Shown: positions 50,911-59,662 of the stretch, piece after piece
Layout: each line of letters starts with the position of its first letter
How positions within the stretch are numbered: position 1 is the first letter of the stretch
Source of the DNA: Palsa-661 sp035535015
GTDB lineage: Bacteria > Actinomycetota > Acidimicrobiia > Acidimicrobiales > UBA8190
Assembly: GCA_035535015.1 (NCBI GenBank)
Contig: DATLQU010000011.1
Coordinates: 1 to 64,000 of the forward strand
Direction of reading: 5' to 3'
Length of the DNA: 64,000 nt
Notes under the pieces: model-generated
Databases searched by the model: none
What the model was told of the DNA's origin: nothing
The model's input: only the letters and a program-made list of their open reading frames with translations
Made by a program: the position numbers and the translations under genes

Positions 50911-52068
50911 ATGCGGATTCTCGTGCTCGGTGCCGGCTTTGGGGGCTTGGAACTGTCGACGAGGTTGTCGGACGCGCTGGGTGAGGACGTCGAGACCGTC
51001 CTGATCGACAAGAGCGACGGCTTCATATTCGGGTTCTCAAAGCTCGATGTCATGTTTGGCCGATCTCTGCCGGAGACGGTCATCCATCCCTACCGCGATC
51101 TCGTCAAACCGGGAGTGCGTTTCGTTCAGGCCACGGTACGGACTATCGATCCCGTGGCCAGGCGGGTGGAGACCGATGAGGGTGCCTTTGATGCCGAGAT
51201 CATGGTGGTGGCGTTGGGGGCGGATGTCGACCCGTCCGCCACCTCGGGTCTGATCGAGGCCGGCCACGAGTTCTACACCGTCTCCGGAGCATTCGGCTTG
51301 CGGGAGGTTCTGTCGAGGTTCGATGGTGGTCGGGTCATCGTCGGTGTGACCTCGACCCCCTTCAAGTGCCCCCCGGCCCCGAGTGAAGCCACCTTGCTGA
51401 TCCACGACTACTTGACGGAACGGGGGGTTCGCCAAGACTCCTCCATTTCACTGGTCATGCCTCTGGGCGTTCCCGTTCCTCCTTCGCCGGCCGCCTCGGA
51501 AGCGCTGCTCTTGGCCTTCGCCGAGCGTGAGATCGGCTGGTTCCCTGAACGGTTGGTAGAGAGCCTCGATCCCTCCACGAAGACGGCGCTGCTGAGCGAC
51601 GGGTCGGCCATGCCCTTTGACCTCTTCCTCGGAGTGCCGGTCCACAAGGTCCCCGCAGCGGTGGCCGACTCAGGACTGACCGTAGATGGCTGGATTCCCG
51701 TCGATCCGCTGACCCTGGAGACATCTTTCCCCGGTGTCTACGCCGTGGGTGATGTGACCAGTGTGGGAACTCCGAAGGCCGGCGTGTTTTCGGAGAGACA
51801 GGCTTCAGTGGTGGCCGAGCAGATCATCCAGCAGGTGCGTGGTGGCTCGGGAGCCCCGATCTACGACGGCCGAGGTGTGTGCTATCTCGAATTCGGCGGC
51901 GATCTCGTGGCTCGGGTGGACGTCACCTTCTTGAGCGGAAAGGCACCCGTCGGGGCCCTGGAGGGTCCGTCGCGTGCCATTGCCGCCGACAAAGGTGAGT
52001 TCGGCTCGAGTCGCATCCAGCGCTGGTTCGATCGCACCTGGACCGACGGCCGACCCTCCGACATCTGA
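50911..52068 (+). CDS. FAD-dependent oxidoreductase, SQR/FCC-like
   Basis: A 385-residue flavoprotein. It starts MRILVLGAGFGGLELSTRLS with the FAD fingerprint; the second FAD motif is PGVYAVGDVTSVGTPKAG (around 282-299). A Cys in TPFKCPPAPSEA sits where sulfide:quinone oxidoreductases and flavocytochrome c have a redox Cys, but the second SQR Cys is not obvious. The upstream GTG at 50869 would add 14 unrelated residues. It may be a type II NADH dehydrogenase-like or SQR-like enzyme; the exact substrate is unresolved. Confidence 0.82.
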   Translation: MRILVLGAGFGGLELSTRLSDALGEDVETVLIDKSDGFIFGFSKLDVMFGRSLPETVIHPYRDLVKPGVRFVQATVRTIDPVARRVETDEGAFDAEIMVVALGADVDPSATSGLIEAGHEFYTVSGAFGLREVLSRFDGGRVIVGVTSTPFKCPPAPSEATLLIHDYLTERGVRQDSSISLVMPLGVPVPPSPAASEALLLAFAEREIGWFPERLVESLDPSTKTALLSDGSAMPFDLFLGVPVHKVPAAVADSGLTVDGWIPVDPLTLETSFPGVYAVGDVTSVGTPKAGVFSERQASVVAEQIIQQVRGGSGAPIYDGRGVCYLEFGGDLVARVDVTFLSGKAPVGALEGPSRAIAADKGEFGSSRIQRWFDRTWTDGRPSDI

Positions 52069-52251
52069 GACGTGAGACACGCTGGCTGAGACTCATCGGG
52101 ATCACGAGCCGTCCCCCACCCGTCTACCGGCGCCGTCCACGGTTCGGCGCTTCTCTTCTGTTCGACTGGGCAGGAGGGCCCTTTGGACGGCGCAACAATG
52201 CCTCGAATGCCACCGGACCGGGGCAGGCGGATGGCCTCCCCGACGGCGGGA

Positions 52252-52280
52252 TTGACACGGCTAACGCTGTAAGCCAAGAT
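52252..52280 (+). promoter_or_regulatory. Promoter for nitroreductase-TetR pair
   Basis: A perfect -35 TTGACA at 52252-52257 and a -10-like CAAGAT at 52275-52280 with 17-bp spacing. The spacer contains the first of two TetR-type palindromes, so repression by occlusion is expected. Confidence 0.6.
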
Positions 52281-52298
52281 AGCTAACAGCGTTAGCCG
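52258..52298. promoter_or_regulatory. Double TetR-type operator
   Basis: CGGCTAACGCTGT (52258-52270) and ACAGCGTTAGCCG (52286-52298) form a perfect 13-bp inverted repeat. Each half is also part of its own palindrome: GGCTAACGCTGTAAGCC (52260-52276) and GCTAACAGCGTTAGC (52282-52296), with centres 21 bp apart, about two helical turns. The TetR gene 570 bp downstream is the natural candidate ligand. Confidence 0.75.
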
Positions 52299-52325
52299 GA
52301 CAGGGGCGGTGGAGAGGAGAAGGTC

Positions 52326-52790
52326 GTGGACGAAGTGACGCACTACCGGAAACCAGGACAGCTCACCAGAAGGCTCATGAATCCCTCTCTCATCCTCATG
52401 ATGCGCCTCGGCGTCAGCGTCTGGGGGAGTCGGATACTCGAGGTTCGTGGTCGTCAGAGCGGCTTGCCCCGGCGGACGCCGGTGAACCTCCTCGATGTCG
52501 ACGGTCGGCAGTACCTGGTCTCGCCCCGAGGAGAAGGCCAGTGGGTCAAGAACCTTCGGGCCGACGGGGGACGGCTTGCCCTTCTCCTCGGCCGTCGTCG
52601 TGACGAGCGCACGGCGCAGGAACTGCCCGACAGCGAGAAGCCGGCAATCCTGCGTGCCTACCTGCGAAAGTGGAAGATGGAGGTCGGCGTCTTCTTCGAC
52701 GGTGTGACAGCCGACTCGCAGCAGTGTGACGTCGAGCGGATCGCCCCTCATCACCCGGTGTTCCTCTTGTCGGCCCGGCCTGACGGATGA
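52326..52790 (+). CDS. Deazaflavin-dependent nitroreductase (Ddn-like)
   Basis: A 154-residue split-barrel protein of the F420H2-dependent Ddn/DUF385 group: RLMNPSLILMMRLGVSVWGS, ILEVRGRQSGLPRRTPVNLL, YLVSPRGEGQWVKNLRADGG, then RRRDERTAQELP and HHPVFLLSARP. These motifs match the cofactor-phosphate-binding RxSGxxRxTP and WxxNLRA segments. The start is GTG 52326 with GGAGAGGAGAAGG upstream. It is controlled by the double TetR operator just upstream and precedes the TetR gene. Confidence 0.9.
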   Translation: MDEVTHYRKPGQLTRRLMNPSLILMMRLGVSVWGSRILEVRGRQSGLPRRTPVNLLDVDGRQYLVSPRGEGQWVKNLRADGGRLALLLGRRRDERTAQELPDSEKPAILRAYLRKWKMEVGVFFDGVTADSQQCDVERIAPHHPVFLLSARPDG

Positions 52791-52866
52791 TGATGTCGAC
52801 TGGGGGAGTGCGCCGAACCGTGTATGGCAGACGGTTCTTCGAGACCATGCGCCGACGACGCCCGAC

Positions 52867-53487
52867 GTGAGCAGAGATAGCGAGTCGACGGGGGACACGC
52901 TTCTCGCAGACGAGGTGCCGCGTCCCCTGGCGCCACCGGTCCGGCCGCCGCGGGTCATCGAGAGTGTCGACGCCGCCCGACGGATCTTGGAGGACGAAGG
53001 TCCCGCCGCGCTCACCATGCGGCGACTGGCCGACGAACTGTCCATCAAGGCGCCGTCTCTTTACAAACATGTCTCGGGGAAGTCGGCTCTCGAGTCAGCC
53101 CTTATCGAGGACGCCATGTTCGACATCGGAGACGTGACCCATGCGGCACTGCACGCTTCGGCGGCCGATGACCGTCTCGAAAGCCTCCTGCGTGCCTACC
53201 GCACCCACTGCCTGGCCCATCCCAACTTGTACCGACTGGCCACCAACGGTGGCCTTCACCGCGAGAGCCTGCCCGAAGGTCTCGAGGAATGGGCCGGGAA
53301 TCCCTGGTTCGTGGTCACAGGCGACCCGTCGTTGGCCCAGGCCCTTTGGTCTTTTGCCCACGGAATGGTCATCCTCGAGCTCGAGGATCGCTATCCGCCA
53401 GGATCGGATCTCGACCGGACATGGCGTGCCGGAGCGGCGGCCTTCACCGCCGTGGCCTCCGCAGGGTACTCGGGAACGAATGGTTAG
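52867..53487 (+). CDS. TetR-family repressor
   Basis: A 206-residue TetR regulator. The HTH is ARRILEDEGPAALTMRRLAD, then ELSIKAPSLYKHVSGKSALE, with the C-terminal ligand domain ending in ALWSFAHGMVILELEDRYPP. The frame is open upstream to 52726 and overlaps the nitroreductase gene; the GTG at 52867 is the likeliest start by domain position, though its ribosome binding site is weak. It probably represses its own operon through the operator at 52258-52298. The ligand is unknown. Confidence 0.87.
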   Translation: MSRDSESTGDTLLADEVPRPLAPPVRPPRVIESVDAARRILEDEGPAALTMRRLADELSIKAPSLYKHVSGKSALESALIEDAMFDIGDVTHAALHASAADDRLESLLRAYRTHCLAHPNLYRLATNGGLHRESLPEGLEEWAGNPWFVVTGDPSLAQALWSFAHGMVILELEDRYPPGSDLDRTWRAGAAAFTAVASAGYSGTNG

Positions 53488-53723
53488 GTCTGGACGAGCG
53501 GACGCCGGTGAGGGCGCCGGCGTCCGCGGGGGGCCTTCTCCACCCATCGACCAATCCGCCGAGAAAGACGGCGTCACTAAGCCAACTCAGCTGTCGCTTC
53601 AGGAAGGACGTGGTGGGAATGTCGTGAGGGACAGGCGGCACAGAGACTTCTTGGCAGCGAGATCTCTCTGATCGTCGGGGGTCTCCGGCCCCGCCCGGAC
53701 CTCCGGCGAATTGTCGATCCTGA

Positions 53724-54071
53724 TCAGCCGATGCAGAACTCGTTTCCCTCGGGATCGAGCATCACCGTCCAGCTTGTCCCGTTGCCTTCCCGATACTCGA
53801 CTTTCGTGGCGCCGAGCCCCACCAGGCGTTCGATTTCTCTCTCGGGGTCATCCCTGGTGGCCAGATCGACGTGGATCCGGCTCTTGGCCACTTTCGGTTC
53901 GGGTACCAGGAAGAACAGGATCTGGCGGACACCACGTGAATCAGGAGCCCGCAGGGCAACGTAGTCGTCTCGTTCGATGACGGGCCGGTAACCGGTGACC
54001 GCCGACCAGAAGGTTGCCTGGCGCCTCGGGTCCGAGCAATCGAAAGTCACATTGAATACGAACGAAGCCAT
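53724..54071 (-). CDS. VOC/glyoxalase-like protein
   Basis: A 115-residue vicinal-oxygen-chelate protein with FVFNVTFDCSDPRRQATFWS at the start, then RIHVDLATRDDPEREIERLV and TSWTVMLDPEGNEFCIG at the end, as in the Glyoxalase_6 group. Its ATG overlaps the helicase stop by one base. Enzymatic role is not assigned. Confidence 0.87.
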   Translation of the reverse strand: MASFVFNVTFDCSDPRRQATFWSAVTGYRPVIERDDYVALRAPDSRGVRQILFFLVPEPKVAKSRIHVDLATRDDPEREIERLVGLGATKVEYREGNGTSWTVMLDPEGNEFCIG

Positions 54072-56926
54072 CAGCCTCGGAGCTTTTCGGCCATCGAGAT
54101 CAGTTCGTCACCATAGTTCTCGAGCTTGGCTGGACCGATCCCACTGATGGCGAGCAAACCCACCTCGGTGGTGGGCAAAGTGGCGGCCACGAGCCAGAGG
54201 GTCTTGTCGTCGAAGACGACGAAGGCCGGCTTGCCGGCGGCCCGCTTCGTGCGCCAGGAGCGAAGCGCCTCCCGGGCTTCGTCGAAGCGTGGATGGACGA
54301 GAACGAACGGTTGACCGCCGCAGGCCACGGACGTCCCGAAGGGGATCACGGTGGTGGCGGGACCACCTCCGATGAGAGCGCGAACGCCCACGTCTTCGAT
54401 GTCCACAACCTCGTGATCGTGACCCCCGTAGACGAAGCCGGTTCCCGTCGAGGCCATGAGGACCTCGGATTCGACAGTCGCTGCCGGTCGGCGTCCCGTC
54501 GTCCGGGATCGGACCTCGCGTGGTCGGGCAGCCGGCTCCTTGGTCAGCGTCGTCCGGGGCTCGGGCACGCCGGCGGTGTCGAGCTCGAGGACAAACGGCG
54601 ACGGAGGCGATCCCGGGACGATCGACGCGCTCGTACGGCAACGGGTCAGAGCGACATGGAAGATCCGTCTCTCCTCCTCCAGGTCATCGGACAGCCGGTG
54701 AGGCAATAAGCCGTCGGTGGCGTGGTGCACCACCACGTGGGGCCACTCCCGGCCCTTCACGGCGTGGATCGACGCCAGGGTGACGCCGCCGACATCACCC
54801 GGCGCACTCAGCTGGTCCGACAACCACGCCGGAAAGCGACCGGGGTCACTTTCGAGCTCGGCCAGTTCTGTCAATGCGTCGAGATCGTCCCCGTGGGCGG
54901 AACCGGCACCGTGGCTCCACTGGTCGAGCGCCGTGGCACTGGCATCGAGACCGCCATCACCGATCTGTGATCGGAGCACGGCCAACACCTGATCGGTGGT
55001 TCCGTTATCGGCCGCCGACCGGACGAGCCCGATGTCATGGGCCAGGTCTCGTATCTTGTCCGACTCCCGGATGTTGTCCTTACCCTTGAGCCATTCCGAC
55101 AGGTTCATCAGTCCGTCCACGGAGCTGTTCCGGCTCACCAGGTCGAGCAATGACGCGCTCATGCCCCGTTTGGGTCGTCGCGCCACCTCCCGGAGGGTGG
55201 CGCCGGGCAGGGCGGATCCGGGGCAGCCGGCCACCGTCAGCCAGGCCAGGGCGGCGCGCACGCCCCCCCTTTGGAGGAATCGCTCACTCACCCCGCCGTC
55301 GACGGCCACTCCGCGGCTGCGCAGCAGGACCTGCACGGGTGCCAAAGACGCATTCACCCGGGCCAGCACGGCCACGTCGGCGGGGGAGGCGCCCTCGTGA
55401 AGAAGCTCCTGCACCCGTCGCCCCGTGCGGGAAGCCGGCCCGCCGGACCCTTCCACCACGGACAGGCCGTCGCCTCCTGGTCCACGGCCCTCCGCCTCCC
55501 GGGGGGCCCGGATCACCTTGGCCACCCGCACGGCATTGCGGCTGAGCAGGTTGGACGCGGCGGTGACCACCGACGTCGGACAGCGGTAGTTCACCTCCAG
55601 GGACCGTAGGTCCGACCCCGGGAACCACTGGCCGAAGTCGACCAGCCACCTCGGCGTGGCGCCGGCGTAGCCGTAGATCGTCTGGTCGTCATCACCGACG
55701 GCGAAAACCGCCCCCGCCGGTCCGGTCAGCAACCGGATGAGCAACATATGCGCGGGAGTCAGGTCTTGAAATTCATCGACCAGCAGTACCCGGGCGAAAC
55801 GCTGCATCCGGAGGCGGAAGGCCGGATCGGCCAGCAACCGTTCGATAGCCCCCGTCACCTGCTCGTCGAAGTCGACGACACCCCGGTCGGCCAGCTGGGC
55901 CCGATAGAGCCGCGCCACCCGTTCGAGATCGGAGACGTCGGGGAGCTCGCCTTCCACCGTGGCCGGCGCCGCCAGCCCGAGTCGGACCCGCCCGAGCGCC
56001 TCGATCCACGGCGCCACCGGATCGGTCTCGGCCCGCTTCGGAAAGGTGATCAGACCGCCCAGCATCCGGCGGATCTCGATCTCGTCGATCGTCGAGCTCC
56101 GCCCGCACAAGCGCAGCCCGAGAGCATTGAGAGTCCGTACCCGCACAGCCGGGACGTCGCCGAGCCGCCCCCGCATCTCGTCGGCGGCCCGCACGTTATA
56201 GGCCACCAGGGCGATGGCGTCGGACGGCAGACCCCATCCATGGCGCAGCAGTCGAGCCCGCTCGGTCAGAACCCTCGTCTTGCCCGATCCCGCCGGAGCG
56301 ATGATCCGGGCGCCGGCGCCGGGGGCGGCCACGGCGCCGAGCTGATCTCGGGCCAGGGCGACTCCGACGGGATCGTTCGAGCCCAGGGGCCGCAGCAGTC
56401 CGTGCTCGAGCGAGATCCGGTGGACCACGGCCACACCCAGGCGACCGCTCAGGTCGATGTCCAGAGGTCCACCGTCGCAGACGGCCGCGCTGCCGTCGGG
56501 GAGGATGACGTCGGCCACGTCTGCTTCCGCCGCCGGTACGGCCCCCAGTCCGCAGGCCACGTCGCCCCACCGCCATCGGCCGGGGGTGGTCGCTACCCGC
56601 CCGTCGACCGCATTGGCCCAGACGGCATGGTGCAGCCGCTCGCCCACGAGATCCAGATCGACCGCCCATTGCCAGGGTTGGCGGTCGGTCACCATTTCGG
56701 TGGGCGGCACCTCGGGATCGTCGAGACCGAGGCCCGGCGTCAGCTCGATGACGACCGAACGTCTGTCGCGCCATGCCGCCCCGAGTTCGTCCGCCGCCTC
56801 GGGATCCACGGCCCCCACCCGAATCCGCGGACAGGAACTCCACGGGCCGAGGGCCTTGCCGTTCGGCCCCACGACCAGGGACCGGCCGAGAGGACGGGGA
56901 TCGGGCACCCGGGCATCTTGGCCCAT
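54071..56926 (-). CDS. UvrD/Rep-type DNA helicase with C-terminal HRDC
   Basis: A 951-residue superfamily 1 helicase. Q/Walker A region IIAPAGSGKTRVLTERA (around 210-226), Walker B LLVDEFQDLTP, GDDDQTIYGYAGA, NYRCP, IHAVKGREWPHVVVH and EEERRIFHVALTRC are all present. The C-terminus has an HRDC-like domain (RSWRTKRAAGKPAFVVFDDK, then LLAISGIGPAKLENYGDEL). The N-terminal about 190 residues lie before the helicase core and are unrecognised. It resembles actinobacterial UvrD2-like proteins and likely acts in repair. Confidence 0.92.
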   Translation of the reverse strand: MGQDARVPDPRPLGRSLVVGPNGKALGPWSSCPRIRVGAVDPEAADELGAAWRDRRSVVIELTPGLGLDDPEVPPTEMVTDRQPWQWAVDLDLVGERLHHAVWANAVDGRVATTPGRWRWGDVACGLGAVPAAEADVADVILPDGSAAVCDGGPLDIDLSGRLGVAVVHRISLEHGLLRPLGSNDPVGVALARDQLGAVAAPGAGARIIAPAGSGKTRVLTERARLLRHGWGLPSDAIALVAYNVRAADEMRGRLGDVPAVRVRTLNALGLRLCGRSSTIDEIEIRRMLGGLITFPKRAETDPVAPWIEALGRVRLGLAAPATVEGELPDVSDLERVARLYRAQLADRGVVDFDEQVTGAIERLLADPAFRLRMQRFARVLLVDEFQDLTPAHMLLIRLLTGPAGAVFAVGDDDQTIYGYAGATPRWLVDFGQWFPGSDLRSLEVNYRCPTSVVTAASNLLSRNAVRVAKVIRAPREAEGRGPGGDGLSVVEGSGGPASRTGRRVQELLHEGASPADVAVLARVNASLAPVQVLLRSRGVAVDGGVSERFLQRGGVRAALAWLTVAGCPGSALPGATLREVARRPKRGMSASLLDLVSRNSSVDGLMNLSEWLKGKDNIRESDKIRDLAHDIGLVRSAADNGTTDQVLAVLRSQIGDGGLDASATALDQWSHGAGSAHGDDLDALTELAELESDPGRFPAWLSDQLSAPGDVGGVTLASIHAVKGREWPHVVVHHATDGLLPHRLSDDLEEERRIFHVALTRCRTSASIVPGSPPSPFVLELDTAGVPEPRTTLTKEPAARPREVRSRTTGRRPAATVESEVLMASTGTGFVYGGHDHEVVDIEDVGVRALIGGGPATTVIPFGTSVACGGQPFVLVHPRFDEAREALRSWRTKRAAGKPAFVVFDDKTLWLVAATLPTTEVGLLAISGIGPAKLENYGDELISMAEKLRG

Positions 56927-56999
56927 GGCTATGACAGACGATGCTTTTTACCCACTTGTCGAATCCCCTCGGGCGCGGGATCTGTCTGGCCCGAGGTTC

Positions 57000-57235
57000 T
57001 CACACCGTCCGCAGCGCCTCCGAGGGCGAGAGCCGTGAGGCCCGCCTGGCCGGATAGAGCCCGGCCAGAGCTCCCACGATTACGGCTACGGCCACGGCAC
57101 CGAGAAGGACGGGCACCGACACGACGGTGTTCCAGTGATGGCCGCCTCGGCCACGAACTGCCCCCCGATGTGGGTGCGCCTGGCCCCGAGCGCCCTTCGC
57201 ACCCCGATTTCGCCGCGTCGTTCCAGTCTCGAAGC
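57000..57235 (-). pseudogene. MacB-type ABC permease C-terminal remnant
   Basis: Two minus-strand frames together give the end of a MacB permease: LERRGEIGVRRALGARRTHI, GGQFVAEAAITG, then after a frame change near 57130 VVSVPVLLGAVAVAVIVGAL and AGLYPARRASRLSPSEALRT to the stop. Everything before the last extracytoplasmic loop is missing. It ends abruptly where plus-strand homology to another transporter begins. Confidence 0.7.
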
Positions 57236-57552
57236 TCTTCGCCCTGGCAGGGGACAAGAGCAACGGCCCCCCCGGCGCCTGGGTGATCTCCAGCAGCATC
57301 GTCGGCCCCCACGGCCACTCCTTCGGCCGAGAGTTTTCGCTCAGCGACATCCCGCTCGCCTGCCGCAACGGATTTCTGGGCACGAAGGGTGGACCGAACT
57401 GCCTGGCCTCTCACGGCTTCCACCAATTGGTCATCTTTCAGCCGACCAACCGCTTCTGGCCCTTCCAGGGAATCGAGTCGGCCGTCTTCGTCGTCCTCGC
57501 CGCCGCCCTCCTGGCCATGGTTTACCGCACCGTGCTCCGCCGGGACGCGTGA
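57226..57552 (+). pseudogene. ABC-2-type permease C-terminal remnant
   Basis: A plus-strand frame carries the end of an actinobacterial ABC transporter permease: DKSNGPPGAWVISSSIVGP, HGFHQLVIFQPTNRFWPFQG and the last helix AVFVVLAAALLAMVYRTVLR. There is no upstream transmembrane part and no suitable start. It abuts the oppositely oriented MacB remnant, so a recombination junction lies near 57230. Confidence 0.65.
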
Positions 57553-57785
57553 ACGGCCCAGTCGGCCGTCGACGGGTTCCGGGGCATCAGGCGGGTGCCG
57601 GCCGCCACCAGAGCCGATCCCATGGCGCGTCGAAGATGGTGGACGGGGGCCCGCCTCCTGGACCCGGGAGACGGAGAACCGTCTCCCGGGCTATCTCGGA
57701 AGTGCCGCTCACGAAGAAGCGCCCGGTCGCGGAGAAGTTCCGTCCGGCGCTGGCGAGCGAGCGCGTTGATCAGTTCTGGATGCAT
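57522..57785 (-). CDS. Small hypothetical protein (MHPELI-type)
   Basis: An 87-residue basic protein starting MHPELINALARQRRTELLRD and containing GSALVAAGTRLM. It resembles short actinobacterial proteins of unknown function that start MHPExxxxLAxxRxxEL. AGGAGT 5 bp before ATG 57785 gives a good start. It overlaps the end of the ABC-2 remnant on the opposite strand, so its 3' part may be recombined. Confidence 0.6.
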   Translation of the reverse strand: MHPELINALARQRRTELLRDRALLRERHFRDSPGDGSPSPGSRRRAPVHHLRRAMGSALVAAGTRLMPRNPSTADWAVHASRRSTVR

Positions 57786-58157
57786 AGTTACTCCTGGTCG
57801 TAGGCAGAGACCCGTTCGGGTTCTGGGTGAAAAATGGCCGTCAGGCCATGAAGCCAGGCGGGCGGGCGGGCCGCCACACCGAGCAATTCGTGCGATTACC
57901 GCGGTCGGCCAAACGCCCCGGGGGAGATGCCCGGTCAGTTCAGCGCAAGGGCTGACCCTCGACTCAACGGATCAGAAGATCAGGCTCGCTGAGCGGCACT
58001 GGCGAACGGGGCGGCGGCCGTCGTCACTTCCATCATGGTTTCGATTGTCACGCGGCACCTCCTTCATCGTTCACCTGTCTGTTGTAAGGATAGTCAGTGG
58101 CGCGCCGTCTGGCCAGACATTCGGCGGTGCCGTGCCGATTGCCGAGGAGAGCCACTC
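57786..58157. other. Gap upstream of dimethylformamidase-like gene
   Basis: No gene or clear hairpin is recognised. GAGGAGAG just before 58158 is the ribosome binding site of the next gene. The promoter of the 58-62 kb genes probably lies here or just upstream. Confidence 0.4.
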
Positions 58158-59648
58158 ATGACGATCTCATTCGATGCCGGACCGGTCGCCGGCTACGCCT
58201 GGCCCCAGTCGCTCGAGCCCGGTCAAAGTTTCGCGCTCCACCTGTCGAGCGCATCCGGCCCCCTCGATGTCGAGATCGCCCGGATCGGACGGCAGCGGGA
58301 TGTGGTCTGGCAACGGCGGGGCCTGCCCGTCGCGAACCATCCCTACCCGGCGTCGGTGACGAACGACGGCTGCGACTGGCCGCCGGCGGCCACGCTGGAG
58401 GTGGGGGACTGGGACAGCGGCTACTACGAGATCGGCCTGTCCGATGCCACCGGCGTGCACACCGGTGCCGCCTTCGTCGTCGTCCGCGCCGCCCCCGCCC
58501 GCCGCCGCCGAATCCTCATGGCCCTGGGGACCAACACCTGGAACGCCTACAACGACGTCCACAACGGCCGGAACCTCTATACCGGTGCCGTCGAGGTCTC
58601 CTTCGCCCGTCCGGCGGCGCCCGGCTATCTCCGCAAGCCGCCAGGACTCGGCCGGCGGGTCACGGCCGTCTACACCCCGGACCCCGCCCGCGCCGCCCAC
58701 CGGGGTTACAAGACGGTGAACGGTTTGTCCGACTGGTGCGGCTCGGCCGGATGGCCCAACTGGGAGCACCCTTTCGTCGTCTGGGCCGAGAGCAACGGCT
58801 ACCGGTTCGACTACGCCGTCAATGCCGACCTCGAAGACCCGGCGAACCTGGCCGACTATGCGCTTCTTCTCTCGATCGGCCACGACGAGTACTGGTCGAT
58901 GCCCATGCGCGACACGGTGGAGGCCTTCATCGGACGAGGGGGAAATGTCGCCTTCCTCACCGGCAACACCGCCTTCTGGCAGGTCCGTCTGGAGGACGGT
59001 GGAAGGAAGATGGTCGGCTACAAGGGCCGGTTCGAGAGGGACCCCCTCTACGGCACCGACCGCCGGCACGAGGTGACCACGCTCTGGTCCGACCCCATCT
59101 TGGAACGTCCGGAGAACGCCATGACCGGCGTCAGCTTCACCCGAGGTGGCTACCATCACATCGGCCTGAAGGCGAAAGAAGGTGCCGGAGGCTACACAGT
59201 TCACCGTCCCGGCCACTGGCTCTTCGAGGGCACCGGCCTCGAGTACGGCGACCTCCTCGGCTCCGCCTCGACCGTCGTCGGCTACGAATGCGACGGCTGC
59301 GACTTCACCTACCGCGACGGCCTGCCCTATCCGACGGGATCGGACGGCACACCGGAGAGTTTCGTCATCCTGGCCACGGCACCCGCGGCGCCCTTCGATC
59401 GGCGGACGTCGGTCCGCCCTGTTCCGGACCACCTCCCCTCCGAGCTCGAGTACGTGGCCGGCCGGCTCCTCGGCTCGAGCGACCCGGACGCCTGCGAGCG
59501 CCTGGCCTACGGACACGCCGTCCTCGGCACCTACAGGCGCGGGGGGACGGTGGTCACCAGTGGTTGCACCGACTGGGTCCACGGCCTCGACGGCCGGTCA
59601 CCGGCTGTCGAGACGATCACCCGGACCATCCTCGATCGCCTCGGATAG
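58158..59648 (+). CDS. N,N-dimethylformamidase large-subunit-like protein
   Basis: A 496-residue protein resembling the C-terminal domain of the N,N-dimethylformamidase large subunit. Typical segments are LMALGTNTWNAYNDVHNGRN, LYTGAVEVSFARP, HPFVVWAESNGYRFDYAVNAD, LLLSIGHDEYWSMPMRDTVE and NVAFLTGNTAFWQVRLED. In dimethylformamidase this subunit binds a mononuclear iron and hydrolyses amides. The start ATG 58158 has GAGGAGAG upstream. It is followed after 14 bp by a class III aminotransferase and then by glutamine synthetase, which suggests an amine or amide nitrogen pathway. The true substrate is unknown. Confidence 0.85.
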   Translation: MTISFDAGPVAGYAWPQSLEPGQSFALHLSSASGPLDVEIARIGRQRDVVWQRRGLPVANHPYPASVTNDGCDWPPAATLEVGDWDSGYYEIGLSDATGVHTGAAFVVVRAAPARRRRILMALGTNTWNAYNDVHNGRNLYTGAVEVSFARPAAPGYLRKPPGLGRRVTAVYTPDPARAAHRGYKTVNGLSDWCGSAGWPNWEHPFVVWAESNGYRFDYAVNADLEDPANLADYALLLSIGHDEYWSMPMRDTVEAFIGRGGNVAFLTGNTAFWQVRLEDGGRKMVGYKGRFERDPLYGTDRRHEVTTLWSDPILERPENAMTGVSFTRGGYHHIGLKAKEGAGGYTVHRPGHWLFEGTGLEYGDLLGSASTVVGYECDGCDFTYRDGLPYPTGSDGTPESFVILATAPAAPFDRRTSVRPVPDHLPSELEYVAGRLLGSSDPDACERLAYGHAVLGTYRRGGTVVTSGCTDWVHGLDGRSPAVETITRTILDRLG

Positions 59649-59662
59649 ATAGCCTGGCGCCC

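Noticed and set aside
58167..59582. 471-residue minus-strand open frame
   Set aside because: Antisense shadow of the dimethylformamidase-like gene, with biased composition and no motifs.
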